Shown: positions 26,791-39,415, counted from the first letter of the stretch. The stretch is DNA of 45,003 bases from Pseudomonadales bacterium (GCA_023257655.1 JALRBQ010000010.1:1-45003), one strand, 5' to 3'. A program made the numbers and translations. Notes: generated by a model from the sequence alone, not told the origin.

Positions 26791-29085
26791 ATGCTTAGCA
26801 AAGATCTGGAAACCACCCTCAGTATTGCCTTCAAGGGCGCGCACAAGAAACGGCATGAATTCATGACCGTGGAGCATCTTCTGCTGGCCTTGCTGGACAA
26901 CGACATCGCTTCGACAGTGCTGATTGCCTGCGATTGTGACCTCGTGCGTCTGCGTGGCGAACTGCAGGAATTCGTGGACTCGACTACACCCCTTATCCCG
27001 GAAGGCGATATCCATCGCGATACACAACCCACGCTGGGGTTCCAGCGGGTGCTGCAGCGGGCCGTGTTCCATGTGCAGTCATCCGGGAAACGGGAAGTCA
27101 CCGGAGCCAATGTGCTGGTCGCGATTTTCAGCGAGCAGGAGAGCCAGGCCGTTTATTTCCTCCGGCAGCAGGACATCGCCCGAATTGATGTCGTCAACTA
27201 CATCACCCACGGCATCTCCAAGATCGCGGGCCATATCGGTGGCGCCAATGAATCGTCCACGCCACAGCAGGAAGAGGAAGTCGGTGGCGAAGGCGGTAGC
27301 AGTCCGCTGGCAAGTTTTGCGACTAACCTCAATCACGAGGCCGAACAGGGCCGCATCGATCCATTGATTGGCCGCGAAGAGGAAGTAACCCGAGTCGTGC
27401 AGGTGCTGTCTCGTCGACGCAAGAACAACCCCTTGCTCGTGGGCGAATCTGGCGTGGGCAAGACCGCTGTCGCGGAAGGCCTGGCCAAGCTCATCGTCGA
27501 GAAAAACGTGCCCGAGGTGCTGGCGGATAGTGTTATCTATTCACTGGATCTGGGCGCATTGCTGGCTGGCACCAAATACCGTGGCGATTTCGAGAAACGC
27601 TTCAAGGCCTTGCTGGCTGAGCTGAAGAAAAACCCGAACGCCGTACTTTTCATCGACGAGATTCACACCATCATTGGCGCCGGCTCGGCGTCTGGCGGGG
27701 TCATGGACGCTTCCAATCTGCTGAAGCCGGTGTTGACCTCCGGGCATCTGCGCTGCATAGGTTCTACCACCTATCAGGAATACCGCGGCATTTTCGAGAA
27801 GGACCGCGCCTTGTCCCGTCGCTTCCAGAAGATCGATGTGGACGAGCCCGATGTCGAGACTACTTACCGCATCCTGAAGGGCCTGAAATCCCGATTCGAG
27901 GCGCACCACGACCTGCGCTACAGCGACAAGGCCCTGAAGGCTGCCTCCGAACTCGCGGGGCGTTATATCAACGACCGTTACATGCCTGACAAGGCCATCG
28001 ATGTGATCGATGAGGCGGGGGCTTATCAACGCCTGCAGCCGCCCAGCAAGCGCAAGAAGCTGATTCAGGCCGTGGATATGGAAAAGGTAGTCGCCGCCAT
28101 TGCCCGGATTCCCCCCAAACATGTATCCACTTCGGATGTGCACGCACTCAAGCATCTGGAATCGAATCTGAAGATGGTCGTGTTCGGCCAGGATGAGGCG
28201 ATCTCGACCCTCGCCACTTCGATCAAGCTGTCCAGGGCCGGCCTCAATGACGGCGAGAAGCCCATCGGTTCCTTCCTGCTCGCCGGACCCACCGGTGTCG
28301 GCAAGACCGAAGTCAGCCGGCAATTGGCCAAGATCATGGGCATCGAGTTGTTACGCTTCGATATGTCCGAATACATGGAGCGGCATACCGTGTCACGCCT
28401 GATCGGTGCGCCTCCCGGTTACATAGGCTTCGACCAGGGTGGTCTGATGACCGAAGCCGTCACCAAGAATCCACACTGCGTGTTGTTGCTCGACGAAATC
28501 GAGAAGGCACATCCGGATGTGTTTAACCTGCTGCTGCAGGTCATGGACCATGGCACGCTCACCGACAACAACGGGCGTAAGGCCGATTTCCGTAACGTCA
28601 TACTCATCATGACGACAAACGCTGGCGCCCAGGAAATGGCCCGTGCCTCAATAGGATTCACCGAACAGGATCACTCCACTGACGGCATGGAAATCATCAA
28701 GAAGGCGTTCTCACCCGAATTCCGCAACCGGTTGGATGCAATCGTGCAGTTCGGTGCGCTTTCCACCGCAACCATTCGCACGGTAGTCGACAAGTTCCTG
28801 GTGCGACTCCAGGTGCAACTCGACAGCAAGAATGTCCAGCTGCAAGTAAGCGACGAGGCCATCGACTGGTTTGTTAAACATGGCTACAACGAAGCCATGG
28901 GCGCACGCCCCATGGACCGACTGATTCAGGAAAAATTAAAGAAGGCCCTTGCCGAAGACATCCTGTTCGGTGAATTGGCGAACGGTGGCGAAGTGATTGT
29001 CGGCGTGGCGAATGACGACCTGAAACTGCAGATCAGCGGGCGCAAGCAAAACGAGAAGCCGGAACTCAGCCAGATGAGAGACTAG
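26791..29085 (+). CDS. clpA: ClpA, ATPase subunit of the ClpAP protease
   Basis: 764 residues (E. coli 758). An N-terminal Clp_N domain (to about 145) is followed by a short acidic Gly-rich linker. AAA+ module D1 has Walker [10 protein letters not shown] and Walker B VLFIDEIH. Module D2 has Walker [11 protein letters not shown] and Walker [21 protein letters not shown]. No ClpB-type coiled-coil middle domain is present, which separates it from ClpB. It unfolds substrates into ClpP, which is not in the window. It lies in an operon with clpS and ends close to a hairpin. Confidence 0.97.
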   Translation: MLSKDLETTLSIAFKGAHKKRHEFMTVEHLLLALLDNDIASTVLIACDCDLVRLRGELQEFVDSTTPLIPEGDIHRDTQPTLGFQRVLQRAVFHVQSSGKREVTGANVLVAIFSEQESQAVYFLRQQDIARIDVVNYITHGISKIAGHIGGANESSTPQQEEEVGGEGGSSPLASFATNLNHEAEQGRIDPLIGREEEVTRVVQVLSRRRKNNPLLVGESGVGKTAVAEGLAKLIVEKNVPEVLADSVIYSLDLGALLAGTKYRGDFEKRFKALLAELKKNPNAVLFIDEIHTIIGAGSASGGVMDASNLLKPVLTSGHLRCIGSTTYQEYRGIFEKDRALSRRFQKIDVDEPDVETTYRILKGLKSRFEAHHDLRYSDKALKAASELAGRYINDRYMPDKAIDVIDEAGAYQRLQPPSKRKKLIQAVDMEKVVAAIARIPPKHVSTSDVHALKHLESNLKMVVFGQDEAISTLATSIKLSRAGLNDGEKPIGSFLLAGPTGVGKTEVSRQLAKIMGIELLRFDMSEYMERHTVSRLIGAPPGYIGFDQGGLMTEAVTKNPHCVLLLDEIEKAHPDVFNLLLQVMDHGTLTDNNGRKADFRNVILIMTTNAGAQEMARASIGFTEQDHSTDGMEIIKKAFSPEFRNRLDAIVQFGALSTATIRTVVDKFLVRLQVQLDSKNVQLQVSDEAIDWFVKHGYNEAMGARPMDRLIQEKLKKALAEDILFGELANGGEVIVGVANDDLKLQISGRKQNEKPELSQMRD

Positions 29086-29090
29086 TCGCC

Positions 29091-29111
29091 CGTTTCCTGT
29101 AGCAGGAGACG
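29091..29111. terminator. Hairpin between convergent clpA and infA
   Basis: CGTTTCCTG (29091-29099) pairs with CAGGAGACG (29103-29111), nine pairs with one G-T, loop TAG. It begins 6 bases after the clpA stop. It lacks a T-run, so its efficiency as an intrinsic terminator is doubtful. Confidence 0.35.
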
Positions 29112-29148
29112 ACGGCAGCGATGGAATGAGCGGGGAAGGGCTGGCTGA

Positions 29149-29367
29149 TCAGCGTGCGCGGTAGGTGATGCGACCCTTGGTCAGGTCGTAAGGTGTCAAT
29201 TCGACGCGCACCATGTCACCGGTCAGAATTCGAATGTAGTTTTTGCGCATCTTGCCCGATATATGGGCGGTCACAATATGGCCATTTTCGAGCTTGACCC
29301 GAAACATGGTGTTCGGAAGGGTATCGACTACCTCACCTTCCATCTCGATTTGATCTTCTTTTGCCAT
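29149..29367 (-). CDS. infA: Translation initiation factor IF-1
   Basis: 72 residues, exactly the IF-1 length. The OB-fold has [38 protein letters not shown] and [20 protein letters not shown]. It binds the ribosomal A site during initiation. ATG 29367 has GAGG 8 bases upstream; a TTG two codons earlier is not needed. It is the last member of the leftward trxB-aat-bpt-infA set, 82 bases beyond bpt. Confidence 0.97.
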   Translation of the reverse strand: MAKEDQIEMEGEVVDTLPNTMFRVKLENGHIVTAHISGKMRKNYIRILTGDMVRVELTPYDLTKGRITYRAR

Positions 29368-29449
29368 CGGCAATCCTCATAGAGTTTACAGCGGCGGCAT
29401 TGTGCCGGATTTTCCGGAGATAAGCAAAATAGCCGCCGAATATTTTTGG

Positions 29450-30169
29450 CTAGAGCAGCCGCACCCATTTGCCGTCCAGCAGCATTTCGATGGGCCGGAA
29501 ACTGCTTTTGTACTGCATTTTTGCGCAGCCCTTGATCCAGTAGCCGAGGTAAAGGTAGGGAAGTTGCCGTTCGCGGGCGAGGTGCACCTGCCAGAGAATG
29601 GCAAAGTTACCCAGTGAGCGTTTCGACGCGGTCGGATCGAAGAAGGTGTAGACCGCCGACAGGCCCTGGTCCAGCATATCCACGACCGCGACTGCCAACA
29701 ATTGCTGCTCCTGGTAGAACTGCAGGAAGCGGGTGTCGGTCGTGGCCGATTGGATGAAGGCTGTGTATTGCTCCGGACTCGCCGGATACATGTCACCATC
29801 GCGGTGGCGTGTATTGATGTACTGCTTGTACAGCGCGTACCCGGCTGGCGTATCGAGATTCGCGGTCTCGATGACACGAAGATCACGATTGGCATTCCAT
29901 ATTTTCTGGTAGCGTCGCTTCAGGCGGAAATCGGCGACGGGTATGCGACAGGAAATACAAGCAGTGCAATGATCGCAATCCGGTCGGTAGAGATGGGGTC
30001 CGCTGCGGCGATAGCCGAGTTCGCTTAACTTGCTGTTAAGCCCCTTGTCGATCGCGATTTCCGGATCGACGAAGACCGTCGACGCCTGCTCTGAATCCTT
30101 GTAGCTACAGGGGTGCGGCGCCGCGCGAAACAGCCGAATGGTATTAATGATTTTTGAGTCTGAATTCAT
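29450..30169 (-). CDS. bpt: Aspartate/glutamate leucyltransferase Bpt (bacterial ATE1 homologue)
   Basis: 239 residues, the usual Bpt length. It attaches Leu from tRNA to N-terminal Asp or Glu, creating a ClpS-recognised degron. The N-terminal domain has HPCSYKDSEQASTVFVDP and the four-Cys cluster CDHCTACISC. The GNAT-like C-terminal domain has NTRHRDGDMYP, LSAVYTFFDP and YLYLGYWIKGCAKMQYKSSF. ATG 30169 (MNSDSKIINT) lies 13 bases after the aat stop. Together with Aat, ClpS and ClpA in this window it completes the bacterial N-end-rule branch. Confidence 0.93.
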   Translation of the reverse strand: MNSDSKIINTIRLFRAAPHPCSYKDSEQASTVFVDPEIAIDKGLNSKLSELGYRRSGPHLYRPDCDHCTACISCRIPVADFRLKRRYQKIWNANRDLRVIETANLDTPAGYALYKQYINTRHRDGDMYPASPEQYTAFIQSATTDTRFLQFYQEQQLLAVAVVDMLDQGLSAVYTFFDPTASKRSLGNFAILWQVHLARERQLPYLYLGYWIKGCAKMQYKSSFRPIEMLLDGKWVRLL

Positions 30170-30182
30170 AACCCGGGGCAGG

Positions 30183-30887
30183 CTACTCCAGCTGGTCTGG
30201 TTGCAACTGCCAGCGAGCGGCAGATCCATCCACCACGACAAGTTGTTGCAGCGCGCGGCTAAACACCTCACGCGAGATTTCGACAGCGCCCAAAGATTGT
30301 AAGTGGGCGCTAGTGACCTGGCAATCAATCAGCTCGTACCCCCAGCGGTGCAATTGCCTTGTCAGATAGACCAGAGCCAGTTTGGAGGTATTACTGGCGT
30401 GGCTGAACATCGACTCGCCAAAGAACACCCGGCCCAGCGCAATGCCATACAATCCGCCCACCAGTTCCTTGCCATGCCAGACCTCAATCGAATGCGCATA
30501 ACCCCGTGCATGCAGTTCAGTATAGGCGCTCACCATGGACTCGGTGATCCAGGTGCCAGCGCCTCTTCGACGTGGTTTGGCACAGGCGCGTATGACGCTC
30601 TCAAAGTCTTCGTCCAGGCTGATACGGTAGGGGTGATTGGCAACCAGCCGGGCGAGGCTGCGCGAAACATGCAGTTTACCCGGGTAGAGGACCAGTCGCG
30701 GATCGGGGGACCACCACAGCACCGGTTGGCCGTCTTCATACCAGGGAAAAATGCCGCGACTGTAGGCACTCAAGAGACGTGTAACGCTCAGTTCGCCTCC
30801 CGCCGCGAGCAATCCGTTGGGCTCGTCCAGCGCCATCTCCAGCGGCGGAAATTCCTCACTCGCGTGCGTAATCCAGGGGATCGGCAT
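30183..30887 (-). CDS. aat: Leucyl/phenylalanyl-tRNA-protein transferase
   Basis: 234 residues (E. coli 234). It adds Leu or Phe to proteins with N-terminal Arg or Lys. Family motifs: EPNGLLAAGGELSVTRLLSA, YSRGIFPWYEDGQPVLWWSP, GTWITESMVSAY, SIEVWHGKELVGGLYGI and GESMFSHASNTSK. ATG 30887 (MPIPWITH) is chosen; the longer frame runs into trxB. It lies 14 bases after trxB and 13 before bpt, so all three are co-transcribed. Confidence 0.95.
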   Translation of the reverse strand: MPIPWITHASEEFPPLEMALDEPNGLLAAGGELSVTRLLSAYSRGIFPWYEDGQPVLWWSPDPRLVLYPGKLHVSRSLARLVANHPYRISLDEDFESVIRACAKPRRRGAGTWITESMVSAYTELHARGYAHSIEVWHGKELVGGLYGIALGRVFFGESMFSHASNTSKLALVYLTRQLHRWGYELIDCQVTSAHLQSLGAVEISREVFSRALQQLVVVDGSAARWQLQPDQLE

Positions 30888-30901
30888 CGGGCTCGCCTGG
30901 C

Positions 30902-31888
<987 letters not shown>

Positions 31889-31890
31889 CT

Positions 31891-31981
31891 ATTCCTTTGA
31901 TGAATTCCTTGGGTGAAGTCCTTGTCTGGAGTCCTTATCTAGAGTCCTTTTCTAAAGCCCTTGTCTAAAGTCCTTGTCTAA
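31891..31981 (+). repeat. Seven tandem 13-bp repeats in the trxB/ftsK gap
   Basis: Seven 13-bp units without gaps (91 bp). The five at 31917-31981 fit AGTCCTTGTCTAA with 0-3 changes. The two leftmost (31891-31903, 31904-31916) are more divergent (ATTCCTTTGATGA, ATTCCTTGGGTGA). The array starts 42 bases upstream of trxB. The rest of the 390-base gap to ftsK has no evident gene; an A/T-rich patch is near 32000-32110. Confidence 0.85.
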
Positions 31982-32238
31982 AACCTCTATGTGAAGCTGT
32001 AACCGAAGAATTTAAAGACCCGGCGCGCATTTTACCCAGTTCAGCGCCAATAGTCCGGCCCGGAAGGAGTCCTGAATGAAAATGGAGCTCGAATTCACGG
32101 TTTATACCATTCAGCCTTAAATACCTGGCCCGATTGCCCGATAACCTCTAGATGATTGGGCTTTCCTGCTCAGGTTGGCTGGCACGTCGCCAAAGCTAAT
32201 CCAAATTCGACGAAAGATATTGCAGGCGGTTGATTAAA

Positions 32239-34575
32239 TTGAAAAATGTAGCGACAAGAAAGACTGAACAAGAGGCCGAAGTACGCACGGTCATGCAACG
32301 CCTCGTGCGTGAGGGCACGCTGATCGTGTACTTCCTGCTCGGCCTGTTCCTGCTTATCGCCCTGATGAGCTATTCCCCGAACGATCCCGGCTTCACGACG
32401 ACGGGCGACGGCACTGCCATCAATAATGCTGTCGGCGCCTACGGCGCCCTGTTAGCCGACATCCTCTTGCACCTGCTGGGTTATCTGGCCTATGCCTTTC
32501 CCGCCTTGTTGGCCTACAAGGTCTATACCGCGTTCCGAGAGGATAAGCTGGAGGCGGAATTATCCTGGCCGTTGTTCGGACTCAAGACAGCGGGCTTCCT
32601 GTTGCTGGTTATCTCGGCCTGCGGGCTGGCGACCTTGCATTTCTCAGTTAGCGCACCGAGCCCTTATCTGGCCGGAGGGGTGGTCGGCTCGTTGATAGTC
32701 GATTTGCTGGTTTCCGTGCTCGCGACACTGGGCAGCACCTTGCTGTTTCTCGCGCTCTTCCTGTTCGGTCTCACGATTGTGGCCACCATCTCGTGGCTCA
32801 AGCTGATCGATGCCATTGGCGCTTTTACACTGGGATTCACTGCGCGCACGATGGAAGCGATTCAGAAATTTATAGAAAGCAAGAAGCAGGAACTGGCGAC
32901 GAAGGAACGGCTGGAATCCCGCAAGAAGGTGCTCGACATACATCTTGAAAAAGAGAAGAAGCGGGTGCCACCTACGATCAAGGCGCCGCCACCGAAGCCC
33001 GTGATAAAGAGTCCGCGGGTTGAAAAAGAGCGACAGGGCACCTTATTCGCCGCTTCGTCTGTAAAGGAATTGCCGGCGATTGGCCTACTCGATGCCTGGC
33101 AGGAAACAAACGAAGCGGGTTTCTCCAAGGAATCCCTCGAAGGCATGTCCAAGTTGCTGGAATTGAAACTGAAAGATTTCGGCATTGACATCGAAGTCAC
33201 TGCCGTCAATCCCGGACCGGTGATTACCCGCTTCGAGGTGCAACCGGCTCCCGGCATCAAGGTCAGCCGCATCAGCAACCTTGCGAAGGACCTGGCACGC
33301 TCAATCGCGGTAGTTTCCGTGCGCATCGTGGAAGTGATTCCGGGCAAGACCGTGATCGGCATCGAGATTCCGAACGAGCGTCGCGAGATCATTCAATTGA
33401 GCCAGGTGCTGTCTTCGACAGAATTCGACCGCGCAGGATCCACGCTCAGCATGGCGCTGGGTCATGACATCGTCGGCAAACCGGTGATCGTGGATCTCGC
33501 CAAGATGCCGCATTTGCTGGTCGCCGGCACTACCGGCTCAGGCAAATCTGTCGGTATTAATGCGATGATCCTGAGTCTGCTTTTCAAGTCTACACCTGAA
33601 CAGGTGCGGATGATCATGATCGATCCGAAGATGCTTGAATTGTCGGTCTACGACGGCATACCGCACCTGTTGACCCCGGTGATCACCGACATGCGCGATG
33701 CCGCGAATGGCCTGCGCTGGTGCGTGGCCGAGATGGAACGGCGCTACAAACTGATGTCTGCCTTGGGGGTTCGCAATCTTGCCGGCTTCAACAAGAAAGT
33801 AACCGATGCGAAAAAGGCCGGCACTCCCATCGTCGACCCGATCTGGCGACCGGATCCGATGTTGTTGGCGGAAGAACAATCGGCACCCGAGCTGGAAGCG
33901 TTGCCTTGCATCGTCGTGATCGTGGATGAGCTTGCCGACATGATGATGGTCGTCGGCAAGAAAGTCGAGGAACTCATAGCGCGCATCGCACAGAAGGCCC
34001 GGGCGGCCGGCATTCATTTAATTCTTGCCACACAGCGCCCCTCAGTGGATGTGCTGACGGGCCTGATCAAGGCCAACGTACCGACGCGCCTCTCCTTCAT
34101 GGTGCAATCCAAGGTTGATTCCCGCACAATTCTGGGAGAGGGCGGTGCAGAACAACTGTTAGGACATGGCGACATGTTATTCCTGCCACCTGGCGGCGGC
34201 GTGCCAACTCGCGTCCATGGCGCATTCGTTAGTGATGAAGAGGTACATCGCGTCGCTGCTGACTGGAAGGCACGGGGTGAACCCGTTTATATCGACTCCA
34301 TTACGCGCGCTGATGATGATCTCGACATGGGCGCCTTTGGCGCGCAGGAAAGTGGCAGTGGGGAAGGAGATGAGAGCGATGCGCTGTATGACGAGGCGGT
34401 GCGCTTTGTTACTGAATCCCGCAAGGCCTCAATCTCGGCGGTACAACGCAAACTCCGTATCGGTTACAACCGTGCGGCGCGGATGATTGAATACATGGAA
34501 GCGGCTGGGGTAGTATCGGAGATGAGCAGCAACGGCTCCCGCGAAGTCATCGCGCCGCCACCACCCAGGGATTGA
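32239..34575 (+). CDS. ftsK: DNA translocase FtsK
   Basis: About 778 residues. A septum-located ATPase that pumps DNA and activates XerCD at dif. The N-terminal domain has four membrane helices ([18 protein letters not shown], then three by about residue 190). It has a short charged linker and the motor with Walker [13 protein letters not shown], Walker [15 protein letters not shown], and [21 protein letters not shown]. The C-terminal gamma winged helix ([38 protein letters not shown]) reads KOPS sites. No ATG precedes the first helix closely. TTG 32239 has AGGCGG 9 bases upstream and is preferred to TTG 32230; ATG 32293 is an alternative. The linker is short compared with E. coli (1329 residues) but normal for pseudomonads. 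Confidence 0.94.
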   Translation: MKNVATRKTEQEAEVRTVMQRLVREGTLIVYFLLGLFLLIALMSYSPNDPGFTTTGDGTAINNAVGAYGALLADILLHLLGYLAYAFPALLAYKVYTAFREDKLEAELSWPLFGLKTAGFLLLVISACGLATLHFSVSAPSPYLAGGVVGSLIVDLLVSVLATLGSTLLFLALFLFGLTIVATISWLKLIDAIGAFTLGFTARTMEAIQKFIESKKQELATKERLESRKKVLDIHLEKEKKRVPPTIKAPPPKPVIKSPRVEKERQGTLFAASSVKELPAIGLLDAWQETNEAGFSKESLEGMSKLLELKLKDFGIDIEVTAVNPGPVITRFEVQPAPGIKVSRISNLAKDLARSIAVVSVRIVEVIPGKTVIGIEIPNERREIIQLSQVLSSTEFDRAGSTLSMALGHDIVGKPVIVDLAKMPHLLVAGTTGSGKSVGINAMILSLLFKSTPEQVRMIMIDPKMLELSVYDGIPHLLTPVITDMRDAANGLRWCVAEMERRYKLMSALGVRNLAGFNKKVTDAKKAGTPIVDPIWRPDPMLLAEEQSAPELEALPCIVVIVDELADMMMVVGKKVEELIARIAQKARAAGIHLILATQRPSVDVLTGLIKANVPTRLSFMVQSKVDSRTILGEGGAEQLLGHGDMLFLPPGGGVPTRVHGAFVSDEEVHRVAADWKARGEPVYIDSITRADDDLDMGAFGAQESGSGEGDESDALYDEAVRFVTESRKASISAVQRKLRIGYNRAARMIEYMEAAGVVSEMSSNGSREVIAPPPPRD

Positions 34576-34585
34576 TCCCGCAACT

Positions 34586-35239
34586 ATGAAATATCTCTCA
34601 CCAGCATTGCTACTCGCTCTGGCAATCGGTGTCACCGCAAGCGGGGCGACTAACGAGCCCAAGGCCAACCTGGACGAGTTATTGCACGCCATCTCGACAC
34701 TGACTGCCGATGTCACCCAATTGATTGTCGAATCCGATGGCGGCGTACTGGAAGAGAGCGAGATTCGTATGGCCCTGAAGAAGCCAGACGGCTTTTTCTG
34801 GGAAACCCTGAGCCCTTTTCCGGAGCTGATCGTCACCAATGGCGTTCAGCTCTGGAACTATCAGCCTGATCTTGAGCAGGTTGTGATCGAACCCTGGGAC
34901 ACCAGCCGCTCCGAATTGGCGGCCCAGCTGTTGAACGGTCAGACCGAACATCTGGCAGAGGAATACACCATTACCCAGAGTGAGACCACAGACACTGATA
35001 GCCGGGAATTTCGACTGGTGCCGTTGGCGGCTGACAGTGTCTATGAGGAAATCACGATTTCGTTCCTCAACCAGTCACTGGACATGATCTACCTGAATAA
35101 CAAGAACGGCGAGCGCACAGTGTGGCAGTTTAGCGACTTGCAACAGAACCAGCCCCTGGAGGATTCCCTGTTCGAGTTCGTTCCACCGGCTGGCATCGAG
35201 ATCATCTCCAACACCTACGCTGATGCAGGCCGTCAGTGA
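34586..35239 (+). CDS. lolA: Outer-membrane lipoprotein carrier LolA
   Basis: 217 residues with a signal peptide (MKYLSPALLLALAIGVTASG) for the periplasm, where LolA ferries lipoproteins from LolCDE to LolB. The incomplete-barrel core shows LKKPDGFFWETLSPFPELIV, LWNYQPDLEQVVIEPWD and SFLNQSLDMIYLNNKNG. Length and position downstream of ftsK (10 bases) agree with gammaproteobacterial LolA. The recombination factor rarA, which often follows, is absent; crcB comes next. Confidence 0.92.
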   Translation: MKYLSPALLLALAIGVTASGATNEPKANLDELLHAISTLTADVTQLIVESDGGVLEESEIRMALKKPDGFFWETLSPFPELIVTNGVQLWNYQPDLEQVVIEPWDTSRSELAAQLLNGQTEHLAEEYTITQSETTDTDSREFRLVPLAADSVYEEITISFLNQSLDMIYLNNKNGERTVWQFSDLQQNQPLEDSLFEFVPPAGIEIISNTYADAGRQ

Positions 35240-35274
35240 CTGAACCGATTCACGAATCAAGCCGGGATTGACTC

Positions 35275-35652
35275 ATGTACACCTACTTCGCAATCGCACT
35301 GGGCGGAGCTGCCGGCGCCATGACCCGGTACTGGTTATATACGCTGATCCAGGACACGCATCGTAGCGCCTTTCCCTATGGGACCTTGGTGGTGAATGTA
35401 CTCGGTTCCTTTCTGATTGGTGTCTGCTTCGTTGTCTTTGCTGAACGGACCTCTCTTGATGCCCAATGGCGTCCTGTCGTCATTGTCGGCTTCCTGGGCG
35501 CGATGACAACGTTCTCTGCATTCTCGCTCGAAAGCCTTTTGTTGTTCGAGCAAGGCCTCTACAATACGGCACTTCTTTATATCGTCAGCAGCGTCGCTGT
35601 CTGCCTGCTAGCTGCGTTCCTGGGCTTGCAGCTGACCCGTGCGCTTTTTTAA
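35275..35652 (+). CDS. crcB: Fluoride channel CrcB/FluC
   Basis: 125 residues with four hydrophobic helices. It exports fluoride as a dual-topology dimer. Motifs: GGAAGAMTRYW at the N-terminus, VVNVLGSFLIGV (conserved Asn and Gly) and GFLGAMTTFSAFSLE. The canonical phenylalanine-box sequence is TTFSTFS; here the Thr is Ala. No fluoride riboswitch is recognisable in the 35-base gap before it. It is co-directional with lolA and serS. Confidence 0.9.
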   Translation: MYTYFAIALGGAAGAMTRYWLYTLIQDTHRSAFPYGTLVVNVLGSFLIGVCFVVFAERTSLDAQWRPVVIVGFLGAMTTFSAFSLESLLLFEQGLYNTALLYIVSSVAVCLLAAFLGLQLTRALF

Positions 35653-35666
35653 CGTCACAGGATTAA

Positions 35667-36946
<1,280 letters not shown>

Positions 36947-36947
<1 letters not shown>

Positions 36948-38365
36948 TGGAGCTGTTGCCGATTTTCCTGAATATTCAGGACAGGCGCTGCGTCATAATC
37001 GGAGGAGGTGAAGTTGCACTGCGCAAGGCGAGCTTGTTGGCGCGGGCAGGTGGACACCTGCATGTCATTGCCGAAACCATCAGTCCGGATCTGACCGCGC
37101 TGTGTCAGCAACACGGCGGCAATACCACACTTTCCCGCTTCAGTCCTGAGCAGCTGGAAGGCGCCGCTCTGGTCATCGGCGCCACCGACGACGAGCAGGT
37201 CAATGCCGCCGTTAGCGCCGCTGCCAAGGCACGCGATATTCCAGTCAACGTGGTTGACCAACCCCAGCTCTGCAGCTTTATCATGCCAGCGATCGTAGAT
37301 CGGACTCCCGTTGTCATTGCCATCTCCACCGGCGGCACCTCGCCCGTTCTCACTCGCAAGCTGAAAGAGTTAAACGAGAGCTTGGTCCCTGGCCGCATCG
37401 ATGCTCTCGCTCGCCTTCTGGGTTCGCTGCGCGGACGGGTCAAGTCTCTGATCCCAGGTTTTCGCGACCGCATCCGCTTCTGGGAAGACCTGCTCGAGAG
37501 TGATATTCCCGAGCTGGTCTATTCCGGTCAGGATCAGGCGGCACTCCTGCGCATCGAACAGCAACTCGAAGTGCGGCTTGAACGAAACCTCGAACAAAGC
37601 CCCCAGCCCGGCAAAGCGAATAGCGCGACAGGGGAAGTCTATCTGGTGGGCGCTGGTCCGGGAGATCCCGACCTGCTTACTCTGCGTGCACTGCGATTAA
37701 TGCACAAGGCGGATGTCGTTCTCTACGACAGGTTGGTATCTCCCCAGATCATGCTCAGGCTGCGTCCAGATGCCGAGAAGATCCACGTCGGGAAGCAACG
37801 GACATTGCATACAGTGCCACAGGATTCCATCAATCAAATGTTAGTTACCTACGCGAGGCAAGGCAAGAAAGTGCTGCGCCTGAAGGGTGGTGACCCTTTC
37901 ATCTTCGGGCGTGGGGGTGAAGAACTTCAAACCCTTGCCGAGGCTGGCATTCCTTTCCAGGTTGTGCCCGGAATCACCGCCGCCTCCGGATGTGCCGCAT
38001 ACGCCGGCATTCCGCTCACTCACCGCGATCACGCACAATCAGTGCGATTTCTGACCGGACATCTACAAGCCGGCGATCTGGAACTGGATTGGGAAGTACT
38101 CGTCAAAGAGCAGCAGACACTCGTGTTTTACATGAGCCTTGTCGGCCTGCAGACAATTTGCACACGACTCATTGAATACGGCATGGACCCTGAGATGCCT
38201 GCAGCAGTCGTGCAACAGGGGACCACTGACAACCAGACAGTCGTAACTGGCACTCTCAGTGATCTCGCCGCAAAGGTCAAGGCTGCAGAGTTGGTGGCAC
38301 CGACGATCACCATCATCGGACGTGTGGTGACCCTCCGCAAACACCTGGCCTGGTTTAAGGTCTAA
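36947..38365 (+). CDS. cysG: Siroheme synthase CysG (trifunctional)
   Basis: 472 residues. The N-terminal module (1-215) is precorrin-2 dehydrogenase/ferrochelatase: LNIQDRRCVIIGGGEVALRKA (NAD-binding) and PVVIAISTGGTSPVLTRKLKE. The C-terminal module is uroporphyrinogen-III C-methyltransferase: VYLVGAGPGDPDLLTLRAL, RLKGGDPFIFGRGGEELQ and YAGIPLTHRDHAQSVRFLTGH. Siroheme serves sulfite reductase, after CysH in sulfate assimilation. It starts in the serS stop (TAATG). The last codons already belong to the 7-bp tandem repeat that continues to tusE. Confidence 0.96.
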
Positions 38366-38408
38366 GGTTTAAGGTTTAAGGTTTGAGGTTTAAGGTTTGA
38401 GGTTTGAG
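38353..38408 (+). repeat. Eight tandem 7-bp repeats between cysG and tusE
   Basis: Eight head-to-tail units of GTTTAAG/GTTTGAG (second unit GTCTAAG), covering the end of cysG and the whole 45-base gap to tusE; a degenerate ninth unit (GCTTAGA, 38409-38415) reaches the tusE stop. No hairpin terminator is seen between these convergent genes. Confidence 0.9.
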
Positions 38409-38410
38409 GC

Positions 38411-38749
38411 TTAGAGACAATTGGCCGGCTTTGGCAATCCGGCTATTCGACTGGCGGTTTTTGCCGGGCTACCACGGAAGAGTCGCATAAGGTAGACGCT
38501 GCGGCCTTTGTCCTGTCCGAGATCCCGTTTCACCAGATTGATGAGCGCACGAGTCGCAGGCGACATCTGGTGTCGGCGGTAAAAAGCCCGCATCAGATTG
38601 AGGACCTCCCAATGCGCAGGCCCCAATTGGATCTCTTCCAGTCGTGCCAATTCCTCGGCGACGGCTGCATCCCAGTCTTGCAGATTGCGCAGGTACCCTT
38701 CGTCATCGATCGGGATTTTGCGCTGTGAGAATTCGAGAAAAAGACTCAT
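38411..38749 (-). CDS. tusE: Sulfurtransferase TusE (DsrC family)
   Basis: 112 residues, the DsrC/TusE size. It accepts persulfide from TusBCD and hands it to MnmA (22173-23312 here). The core has IPIDDEGYLRNLQDWD, LGPAHWEVLNLMRAFYRRH and SPATRALINLVKRDLG. The C-terminal arm ends in GLPKPANCL with the essential penultimate Cys. The upstream-arm Cys of true DsrC (found in sulfur oxidisers and sulfite reducers) is missing, so the tRNA role is favoured. It is last in tusD-C-B-E. Confidence 0.93.
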   Translation of the reverse strand: MSLFLEFSQRKIPIDDEGYLRNLQDWDAAVAEELARLEEIQLGPAHWEVLNLMRAFYRRHQMSPATRALINLVKRDLGQDKGRSVYLMRLFRGSPAKTASRIAGLPKPANCL

Positions 38750-38762
38750 GACCGCACGCGAA

Positions 38763-39053
38763 TCAGAACCAGCTCACCACTTTGTCGAACTCGCAGCAGA
38801 GTTCGACGAAGCGTGAATAGTTGATTGACTCCACCGTCTCGGTTACACGGGAGCCAACTCCCCGTGCGAGAAGATCTTCCCGCAGGCAATAGAGTTCAAC
38901 ATCCGGTGGCAAGTTGGAAATTAGCTCTGCCTGCAGACAGTGGTAGATGCCGTCTTCGATGAAAAGCACGCCATCACCGCCCCGCACCAAGGTGGAACAG
39001 ACGGGGAGTGCACCCTGAACCGGGCTGCGATTGATGAGGTGCAGGCAGCTCAC
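38763..39053 (-). CDS. tusB: Sulfur relay subunit TusB
   Basis: 96 residues, DsrH/TusB family: MSCLHLINRSP, DGVLFIEDGIYHCLQ and LYCLREDLLARGV, ending in a C-terminal Phe/Trp. It is part of the TusBCD hexamer that relays sulfur from TusA to TusE. Its ATG overlaps the tusC stop by 4 bases (ATGA), so translation is coupled. Confidence 0.9.
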   Translation of the reverse strand: MSCLHLINRSPVQGALPVCSTLVRGGDGVLFIEDGIYHCLQAELISNLPPDVELYCLREDLLARGVGSRVTETVESINYSRFVELCCEFDKVVSWF

Positions 39054-39415
39054 AGGTTAAATACCGCATCAGAATCGCGCAGCACGGCGCTGAGTTCGGC
39101 GCGCGACACTGGCTGCGCCGGCAGTAGCAGATCCGCCGTAGAAAAGCCGCGCTGCGCCAGTGAAACGGCATCCACCAGCACAGTCTCTATCCCATACAGT
39201 TCCAATGTTTCAAGGGCATTGCCAAGCGTCTTGGCACCGATCGATTCTGCATTCTGGTCTTTCAGCAGTTGGTAGATGCCGTCATCGAGAAACACATAGT
39301 TGACCTGTTGCTCAAAGACGGCACTGGCCAGAGCCATGTCGAGGCACAGCTGCGCATGATCAGAACCATACGGTGCGGAACGGGAGAGAAACGTGAGGAT
39401 TTTCTTTTGGGGCAT
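39050..39415 (-). CDS. tusC: Sulfur relay subunit TusC
   Basis: 121 residues, DsrF/TusC family: ILTFLSRSAPYGSDHAQLCLDMAL and NYVFLDDGIYQLLKDQ. ATG 39415 (MPQKKILTF) has AGGG 9 bases upstream. An extended frame to a TTG at 39439 would overlap the tusD stop and lacks support. It is linked to tusB by a 4-base overlap. Confidence 0.91.
   Translation of the reverse strand: MPQKKILTFLSRSAPYGSDHAQLCLDMALASAVFEQQVNYVFLDDGIYQLLKDQNAESIGAKTLGNALETLELYGIETVLVDAVSLAQRGFSTADLLLPAQPVSRAELSAVLRDSDAVFNL

Noticed and set aside
27541..28323. A 260-codon minus-strand frame
   Set aside because: Antisense to clpA; no family features.
31891..31981. CRISPR array reading of the 13-bp repeats
   Set aside because: Units are contiguous with no spacers, and no cas genes are present.
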